A stretch of 64,000 nt of DNA from Okapia johnstoni (lineage: Eukaryota; Chordata; Mammalia; Artiodactyla; Giraffidae): the NCBI GenBank assembly GCA_024291935.2, contig CM044306.1:3544501-3608500 (forward strand), in the 5' to 3' direction. The stretch's first letter is position 1; every line of letters begins with the position of its first letter. A program made the position numbers and the translations under genes. Shown here piece by piece: positions 56,169 to 64,000 of this stretch. The notes beneath the pieces were generated by a model that did no database searches, was not told where the DNA came from, and saw only the letters and a program-made list of their open reading frames with translations.

Positions 56169-56338
56169 ATGGTTCTGAGGACTCCCATTTTGAAAATTCT
56201 TCACTGTTTTCCTTAATCCAACTTACTATGTTAAAGTTGTGGGTGTGGGATAAAACGGACTCCTTCTCGAAGCTGGTCCACCAGTCTGAACCTCTCCCAG
56301 GGCCTTATGGACTGTAGCTGGGGTAGACACAGGCAAAG
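56169..56338 (+). repeat. Copy B of a local direct duplication
   Basis: Lies between a truncated SINE and an L1 3' end. Compared with copy A it has scattered substitutions and an indel of about 11 bases near 56245. Confidence 0.8.
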
Positions 56339-56349
56339 CACAGAGAATG

Positions 56350-56643
56350 TTGAGGTCAGTGAAACACTCTATGCTATTATAATGATGGATATCTGTTACT
56401 ACACATCTGTCCAAACCCAGGGAGGGTACAAGAACAAGAGTGAACTCTAGGTAAATGTGGGCTTTGATTGTGATGTGTCAATGTAGGTTCATCACATATA
56501 ACAAATGGACCACTGTGACAAGGATGTGGATGATGGGGGAGGCTGCTCATATGTAAAACTGAAGGATACATGGGAAAATTCTATATCTCCCTCTTGTGTT
56601 TGTTTCGAGCCAGAAAATGCTCTAAAAAATAAAAGTTTAAAAA
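56350..56643 (+). mobile_element. Old L1 3' end, plus
   Basis: CTATTATAATGATGGATATC near 56374, GATGTGTCAATGTAGGTTCA at 56472, GGGGGAGGCTGCTCAT at 56534 and CTCTAAAAAATAAAAGTTTA at 56619 are an L1 3' UTR in sense orientation. Confidence 0.85.
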
Positions 56644-56689
56644 AGCAGATTATCTGACTATACCACCTACACAAACCCAGATATTTAGA

Positions 56690-57291
56690 AAGAGGTTCTT
56701 GGGCTCCAAAATTACTATGGACAGTGACTGCAGCCATGAAATTAAAAGATGCTTGCTCCTTGAAAGGAAAGCTATGACAAACTTGGAGAGCATATTAAAA
56801 AGCAGAGACATCACTTTGCTGACAAAGGTCTGTATAGTCAAAGCTATGATTTTTTCCAATAGTCATGTATGGCTCTGAGAGGTGGACCATCGAGAAGGTA
56901 GAGTGCCAAACAATTGATGCTTTTGAATTGTGGTGTTGGAGAAGACTCTTGAGAGTCCCTTGGACTGCAAGGAGATCCAACCAGTCAATCCTAAAGGAAA
57001 TCAACCCTGAATACTCATTGGAAGGACTGATGCTGAAGCTGAAGCTCCAATACTTTGGCCACCTGATGCAAAATGCAGACTCATTGGAAGAGCCCCTATG
57101 CTGGGAAAGATTGAAGGCGGGAGGAGAAGGGGGCAGCTGAGGATGAGATCGTTTGATAGCATCACCGACTCAATGGATATGAGTTTGAGCAAACTCTGGA
57201 AGCCATTGGAGGGCAAAGGAGCCTGGCGTGCTGCAATCCATGGGGTAGCAAAGAGTCAGACATGACTTAGCAACTGAACAACAACAACAAA
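56690..57291 (+). mobile_element. BovB LINE 3' end, 0.6 kb
   Basis: Begins near TTCTTGGGCTCCAAAATTAC and ends GCAACTGAACAACAACAACA. Includes the post-RT block (MYGSERWTIEK, from 56865) and the C-terminal block, broken by frameshift near 57100. Confidence 0.94.
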
Positions 57292-59356
57292 AGACCCCCT
57301 TGTGAAATTCTGTGTACACCTTGGGTATACACTGGAAAATTGAAGTGCAGACTTCAGGCTGGAGAGGGGAAAACATGCGGATGGTATCACATTCATTTAG
57401 ATAAAGAGAAAAAGTAAGTAAATTCTTCATTGTGCTTTGGCCTAAGTGAACGCAGCCTTTTAATCAACAATGGAAAGAAAATATCTTTCCATTTTAAGAA
57501 GGACTATACCAGCTTCTGGGAATTAATTACACTTAAAAGCATGTAACTTAGTTTGACAAATTCATTGGTCATCTGCTGTGTACCAAGCATAAAGTCTGTG
57601 GGTACCAGAATTCAAAGATAAATGAGACTTGTCTTCAAGGAAAGTTTCCTCTTGTACAAATGCCAACTGTATTGTTCTAATTATTCTTCTGCCTCTTTTC
57701 ACAAATCGTTACTGAACAGGAAAATTAAACAATGACGCAGGAGACATATTTAACTTCTCTCTTTGGAAATTAAAGATGTAGGGTTTCAGAGGGGAAAATA
57801 GGAAGCCATATTTTCATCTGTTTTATTGCCATTAAAAATGTTTTTGCATCTTTGTTGAAAAAAGGTTTAAACACCATATACCTGAGAGTAGGGAAAACCA
57901 TATGGGCACGGTCAGCTGTTGAGTACATGCGGCCAGAAGCAGAGAGTGTCAAAGACAGACAAATATATCGCTTGAACATACATGGCAGGGAAAAAGGTCG
58001 AAAACTCCCACTCTAATCTACTGTCGATATGATTTCCAAGTTCATCTGGTGGCTGGTTAACGAAATCCAACCGCTGCACGTTTGAGACATAATTAGGAGG
58101 AAGTCGGAAGAAAGGCTGTAATTTATGCCTGTGCCTAGCCCATGGTGGCTTCCGAGAGCCCTGACCCTTCCCCCAGCCTCTTTTTTGACCAAGCCAGCTC
58201 TGCTCCCTCCCCAGTCAGACTGGAAGCCACGAGCTCCACTGGAAGCATGGTTTATGGATAATGTATCTATAATGGACCCTCCACTCAAATCCAATAGAGC
58301 GGTAGCACAGCCATCAGCAATCAGTCCATAAAATCTGCAGTTACTTTCTCCTTTTTTTTACTTACAGGGGGCAGGAAGCTAATGGATTTGAAATTGCAGA
58401 AGGAGACCACAGACCTTTTTAATAAGTGAAAATAAAATTGAGCCTCGGGTGTATGTTGATCTGTAGAACTGGGAGTCCCCCAGTCTTCCCGCTGTTCCCC
58501 TCAGGGCTGAATCCTAGCCTAAACCACCCAACATTTATAGCTGATAAGTGTCTACTGAAGGGTAATAAAATACAGTGTGTGTAGTTGTAGAGAATGTAAC
58601 TTATCACTTTCATCAAAAGCTCCCTGAAAATGTGTTTATCTAAAAGGCTTGTATGTTTGTGTATATTTCAAATATCTCTGCCGTTGGACTGAGCTCCTTG
58701 GGCATTTAAAAGCCATTCCTTGAAAAGGTCTCTTTGGAAATTGTTTAGCTGTGGGTTCATGGTTACATTTCCCTGGATTGGAGACATCCTCCAGGTTACA
58801 GAATTCATACGCATGTATACAAATGAGACATTGACTATGGCCCAATGTTATTTTCTCACTAACTCATGGTCGAGATTTAAAGCCCAATTCATAAAGGAGG
58901 GGAGGGGAAAAAAAAAACATATGCGGGTGTGAGGTGATTTTTAACTCTGGCACAACTGATCCTGGGACTTCTCCAAGTAGGCAGCTGCCTGGTAGGTAAA
59001 AAAAAATAAAGCCTGAGATATTGAGAAAACATTCGGGACACTCCAGTACAGCTGTGGGATACGCACACATGTCCCTGTTCAGAGCTGGCTGTGCTTCAGG
59101 CGGCTGACAGCTAGGGTGCGGACGATCTTCTCTGAAAAGGACTAGAGATCACTTGAGAAACAGACATAAAACAGATTTTTTCCCCAATCAATCACTGTTC
59201 GAGTTATAAATGCCCCCATGACACAATGAGGTTTTCCTTAAGGAAGGTGCTCACTACGTCCAGAGATGAAACACTTGTTTAGGGAATTGGAAAGTAATAT
59301 GTTTTCTCCGTATGTATTACCTGCCCAGAGGGATGTGTGGGTTCAGCTATGCTGGT
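57292..59356. other. No gene seen; repeat-poor stretch
   Basis: No young repeat for 2 kb. 57990-58400 is a candidate conserved element, with TAATTTATG near 58109 and GGTTTATGGATAATG near 58248. Frames at 58013-58294 (minus) and 58125-58331 (plus) overlap on opposite strands and are unsupported. Confidence 0.5.
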
Positions 59357-59559
59357 TGCTGTTCAGTTACTAAGTCATGACCTACTCTTTGTGACCCCAA
59401 AGACTGTAGCCCACCAGGCTCCTCCGTCCATGGGATTTCCCGGGCAAGAATACTTCCTTCTCCAGGGGATCTTCCCGACCCAGGGGTCGAACCTGTCTCT
59501 CTTGTGTCCGCTGTATTGGTAGGCAGATTCTTTACCACTGTGCTACCTGGGAAGCCCGT
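59357..59559 (-). mobile_element. Bov-tA SINE, minus
   Basis: TGCTGTTCAGTTACTAAGTC to GTGCTACCTGGGAAGCCC, with an internal deletion of the CTGGAGTGGGTTGCC block near 59450. Confidence 0.92.
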
Positions 59560-61161
59560 TTATAGAACAATGCAGGCAAAATGTTGCAGCATGTGAGTCT
59601 ATTCATGGTTCCAAAGAGAAGCAGTCTAATCCATCTCCAGATGCCCAACATCGGATCTTTGGGCCACGCACAGAGCATCTACTGTTTCCCCAGGACAGCT
59701 TTACGGATGGATTTAGATGCAGTAGTGGGGCAAAGCCCCGAGGGTGAAAGTGTTCTCTCAAACAGACAATCAGGGCTCGCGGTGCAGCTGTGTTCATCCT
59801 GATCCGACTTGTTAGTCACCGTTTATTCTTCATTTTCTGTCTTGAGAGAGTTTGAAAACTTCATTCCTCCGGCTAACACGGTGGCTGCTGCTTCTGGGCT
59901 GATCCAACCTGGGACTCCGGGACGCAGGTCTGGTGGCGGCACCCGAGGCTTCCGATCTAAAAGGCTTTTCTTTTTCGCCCAATTTGAGGCAAGATCTTGA
60001 CGAATGAGTTGCGGCCACTCTAATTTGGTGCCATTATATTCCTGAAGAGCCTCCTCTGGACCGGGTGAAGCCATTGCTGTTTTCATCCTCAGATCTGTCT
60101 CTCACAGTGCATGAAAGAGCGTGCTGTTTGTACTGAACACTCAATAAATAACTGCTTATCTTTGCTGATAAGTCAACCCCCTCTCAAATTCCATAAGCTA
60201 AGGCAAGATGGCTGTTTGAGATGTTAAGTTTTAGCTTTCAAGGTCAGTAATCTATAATATTCGAATTAGACGGCTATTTATTGTTTTACGTTTTCCACAT
60301 AGATCTTAAAATTAAGACGCACAAACTTAACATTTTGGCATGTACTTTAGAGTCTTTTAAAAAATAGAAGTAGCATTAAGCAGACAGATGTATAGAATGG
60401 ACTTGTGGACACAGCAGGTGAAGGAAAGGGCAGGATGGATTGAGAGGGAGGCTCAGGAGAGAGCGGATAAAAACAATTATCCCCCAATTTAAAAATTGAT
60501 ATATCAGAAGTAGCACTAAAATATAACGTATAAATTTTTCAATATAAAATAATATTGACAAGAATAATCTCTAATAATATTCACTCAAAGATCTTGCCAA
60601 GCTCACAGCTCTAAGTGGTGGAACCGAGTTTGAAGTCCATGCTGTCTTCAGGCTTTGTCACATGTCACTATGTTACATGTTAAACTACATCCCAAATTGG
60701 ACTGTTCCAGTCTGGGAGCTGCAGACAAAGGGGTGCAGAGCTCTGGTGCCAGATAAACTAGAGGCCAAAGCAAAAGCCAGGAGTGAATTTGAGAAGCTGA
60801 CTCCCACGTGGCGCTTCTCCTTGGAAGGAAAGGCTGCTTGCTGAGTAGGATTCAGCTTCTGCAATAGGCAATGACACCGGCAGGGGAGCCACTTGTACGT
60901 GCCTTGTAGCTCCAGCCAGAGTCCCCAGGGTGGCTAAGCAAAACGAAGTTCCCGGGGAAGACAAAATGCAATGGGAGCAGCGATCACTGCATTTTCATCT
61001 GAAAATCTAGTGTTTGGAACCTACAAAAATGGCAATAACAACAAATTCCTTAAATAGTAACGCAGCAGAGTGGGATATAACTAAAGACTTCTGTCTGTAC
61101 CTCATTAAACACTGTCCTACAAGAGGTCCATTCCCCTTTAAAATCCTTTACACCTGTAGCT
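59560..61161. other. No known gene; unassigned
   Basis: Contains the CpG-richer open region at 59823-60086 listed apart. The remainder is AT-rich with no named repeat. Confidence 0.5.
59823..60086 (-). other. Unidentified open frame in a CpG-richer patch
   Basis: An 87-codon frame runs from an ATG at 60086 to a stop at 59823 on the minus strand. A second minus frame is also open (59830-60018). GC and CpG (for example CCGGGACGCAGG near 59917) are above the local level. I do not recognise the protein in any frame; no poly-A tail, TSD or convincing splice sites were seen. It may be a decayed exon or retrocopy, or a noncoding element. Confidence 0.25.
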
Positions 61162-61190
61162 CGTGTGTGTGTGTATACACGCACACGTGG
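61162..61190. repeat. Alternating purine-pyrimidine tract
   Basis: CGTGTGTGTGTGTATACACG followed by CACACG forms a near-palindromic TG/CA run. Confidence 0.85.
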
Positions 61191-61263
61191 GCATCCCAAG
61201 ATTCTGTCTTGTATTTTTATTTCAATATACATATGAATTTATACATGCATGTGTGTGTTTATT

Positions 61264-61565
61264 TAGTTGCTAAGTCATGTTTGACTCTTTGCGATCCCAT
61301 GGACTGCAGTACACCAGGCTTCCCTGTCCTTCACTATTTCCTGGAGTCTGCTCAAATTCATGTTCACTGAGTTGGTGATGCTATCTAACCGTCTCAACCT
61401 CTGTCGCCCCCTTCTCCTTTTGCCTTCTATCCTCCCCAGCATCAAGATCTTTCCCAGTGAGTAGGCTCTTTGCATTGGCGGCCAAAGTATTGGAGCTTCA
61501 GCTTTGGCATCAATCCTTCCAATGAAAATTCAGGGTTGATTTCCTTTAGGATTGACTGGTTTGAT
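61264..61565 (-). mobile_element. BovB LINE 3' end, minus
   Basis: TAGTTGCTAAGTCATGTTTG to TTAGGATTGACTGGTTTGAT. A C-terminal frame is open at 61275-61475 (minus). Confidence 0.93.
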
Positions 61566-61740
61566 ATTCTTACATATGTATAAATTTCAATACTTGATCA
61601 ATCACTACCATATGAAATCAATACATTAAATGGGACCTTGGAAGTAGCTAAAGTAACTAGCATCATTTAGTATAAACAGTTAAATTACTTTTTTTTTTTT
61701 TCAGTTTTGAGTAGGGGTTGTAAAGCTATAGTGGTGGAGG

Positions 61741-61966
61741 TTTATTCACTAAGTTGTGTCCGACTTTTACGAACCCACTGGCGGTAGCCCACCAGGCTCC
61801 TCTGTCCATAGAATTCTCCAGGCAAGAATCCTGGAGTGGATTGCCATTTCCTTCTCCAGGGAACCCTCCCCACACAAGGATCCAACCTGAGTCTCCTGCA
61901 TTGTGGGCAGTGGTTTCTTGCATTTCAGGCAGATTTGTTTACCAACTGAGCCACCAGGGAAAGCAG
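61741..61966 (-). mobile_element. Bov-tA SINE, minus
   Basis: TAAGTTGTGTCCGACTTTTA at 61750 to ACTGAGCCACCAGGGAAAGC. The TTGTGGGCAG / TTTCAGGCAG words near 61901-61933 show a short internal duplication of the B-box flank. Confidence 0.92.
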
Positions 61967-63923
61967 TGGGGACACAATCAAATGGGCATGAAACCTGCTA
62001 TGACCTCAAAATGTTTCCTGGAAATTCAAAATAGCTTCCATCCAAATCTATGTATCAGACTCTCTCTTTCTGTTTAGAGCAATTTCCTAATTCACTGAAT
62101 TTCAAGACATGACACATAAAATGACAATTGAGTTCATCAGCATGTTCAGAAAATGAATCTTTCTCGAAAGGCCAATTAGCAAAACTTAGTTTAAGAAACT
62201 TTTGCAACAGAATGATGCTAATAATTTTTAATAGTTTAGAAAATCCTGAGGAAAGCATATGCGTTCATTATTTGACTTTTGACGTCTCTCCTTTCCTTTC
62301 TCCTGTTCAAAGACCTTCCTTTGCTACTTCACGCTGTCCTTCACTGTCAGCTTCACGCTGAACTCTGGTGCCCTAGGAAATGCCTGCCTGGGCCAAGGGC
62401 ATTTCAAAGAAGAACAGGGCCCCGTTTTGATTCTACAGACATTATTACAACTTATTTTTATAGTCAAACCAAGCCAAATGGAACTCATTTCAATAGCTGA
62501 CAAATTACCAAAATAGCCCATATTATAAATTGTGTCTCCTGTAACATATTGAGCTTCTTCCGAAAGAGGAAATCAGAGATGGATTCCATTTTAGCCAGTT
62601 AGGTTATATCCAAAAACTTTTAATTTTAGAACCAGGCTGTTAAACAAATTAAAAAGCCTAAAGACCTCTGCAGATTTTGGACACACGTATCAACAGGGGT
62701 GGAGCAGACAGGAAATGTCAGTCGTTTTGCGTTCTGGGTAAAGCACCTTGCCTGGAGGCAGGGAGGTGGAGAAACCACCCCTATTTCTCTCATTTACGGA
62801 TTCCCTCCACCCTGTAGGGGACGCAGGGTTTCAGTGACTTTCTCCGACTGGCAGAGGGAGGAACAGTTGAAGTGAGTTCAAAAGAGCTGTCAAGGAGTCC
62901 GTCTCAGGTGAACCCATGTGCTCTGCCATTAGCCACGGAAGGAGCCAACTGCAGTGATTTCTCTGCCACATGTGCTGTCAAGGGGCTGCAGCCCTGTTCA
63001 TTTCCCTAATGCTTGACTCCTGTGCTCTCACACACACACTTCAGAGAGGATTGCTTTTCATATGTATTTTTAGTTACGTTTTTTAAATGCTCACTTCCTG
63101 GAAATCAACTGTTAATGGAATTCCCGACTCTGGTTACATTATTGATATATAGATCTTTGACTGGCCAAATGTACAGCTTTCCCCGAGAAAATGATCATGT
63201 CTGTGCTGATCACTTCCTGAATACATTGATTTTCTGGCCAATCTCTAGCATGACCTTAGAAGTTTCTCTTTTGGCTCCCGAGAGTTTTATTTCATGATTT
63301 GCATCTTTTCTCTCTCCTTCACAGTCAAGCCAGTTTGATGCATCAATTTTGATTGCAACAGGTGCTTTAAAGGCATCTTGAGTGAAGATGTGAAGTGTGT
63401 GTGTGTAACTAAGTGGATCTTATCTGTGAAATAAATGAATGTTATCCTTCTATGACAATTCCATCAGAAACTTGGTCAAAATAGATGAATTTCCTTGTGA
63501 CAGTTAATTTTTACTCAGGACCAATTTATTTAGATCAAAGGTTGAAATGACCAATCATCCAATTGAATGTTTTCTGATTTATTTTAAAGCTGGGAATTTC
63601 TTTTCCAAAATGGAGGGGTTGTAATATATTGGAATTTTTCAGAAGCTACAGAAAGATACTCAAATTGAAACTGAACCAGATGAGTTCTCTCTGCTTTCCT
63701 CCAGGTTCTCCTAGGACGCTGTTCCCTCAGATTTCAGATCACAAACCACTAGACTGGAGGCTTATCCATGTGATCCAAATACGCACCCACAAAAGTACCT
63801 AGACAGCAAAACTGCCCTGGTCAATGATAGATTACTAAGCATATGAGTCCTTCTATATCTTCAGAGGTGAAACCAACATTTAGAAAGTAAGTTTTATTAA
63901 AGCACACGTTAACCGCCTGCCAT
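61967..63923. other. No gene seen; repeat-poor stretch
   Basis: AT-rich with a GC-richer patch at 62690-62960. Frames at 62128-62361, 62279-62500 and 63013-63297 (plus) have no domain I know. A (GT)n run lies at 63395-63406. Confidence 0.5.
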
Positions 63924-64000
63924 GTATGCTCAGTTGCTCAGTCATGTCCGACTCTCTGTGACCCCATGTGTTGTTGCCCACCAGGCTCCTCTGTCCATGT
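63924..64000 (-). mobile_element. Bov-tA SINE, cut by the window end, minus
   Basis: TGCTCAGTTGCTCAGTCATG through CCAGGCTCCTCTGTCCATGT; continues past 64000. Confidence 0.9.

Overview
The window is nuclear DNA from a ruminant, most likely a bovid (cattle, sheep, goat or buffalo). The diagnosis rests on repeats. BovB (RTE-clade) LINE fragments, Bov-tA and Bov-A2 SINEs whose 3' ends copy the BovB tail, and cetartiodactyl CHR SINEs occur throughout. Beneath them lies the older mammalian layer: L1, L2, MIR, MER5A and MER20 hAT relics, MaLR LTRs and an ERV-L relic. All repeat names come from memory of consensus sequences; no masking program was run.

I found no convincing protein-coding exon, tRNA, rRNA or other structural RNA gene. 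The short open frames are either translated SINE or BovB sequence, simple repeats, or unsupported. The only clearly protein-derived sequence is transposon reverse transcriptase, best kept in the broken BovB copy at 22606-24718 (minus), and a decayed ERV-L polymerase region at about 34300-36080. The window therefore reads as intergenic or long-intron DNA.

Layout: 1-5400 is old L1, MER5A and MIR with one CHR SINE. 5400-25500 is dense in BovB and Bov-tA insertions, with nests at 15870-16552 and 21885-24983. 25500-34000 has fewer insertions but holds a well-preserved solo LTR (28446-28928). 34000-37230 is ancient ERV-L and MaLR material. 37230-49800 is mixed SINE, BovB, MIR and L1. 49800-53520 is unusually free of young repeats, as are 57300-59350 and 62000-63900, and these are the best places to look for conserved noncoding elements. 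53520-57290 mixes SINEs with a pyrimidine tract and a local duplication.

The elements work together in one sense: Bov-tA and Bov-A2 share the BovB 3' end and are thought to be mobilised by BovB machinery. Target-site duplications (TSDs) can be read directly around many copies, which gives insertion order. No new biochemical system is evident. The most unusual structure is a 125-base insertion at 25372-25496, flanked by a near-perfect TSD, in which a truncated BovB tail is fused to an inverted copy of sequence about 0.95 kb away.
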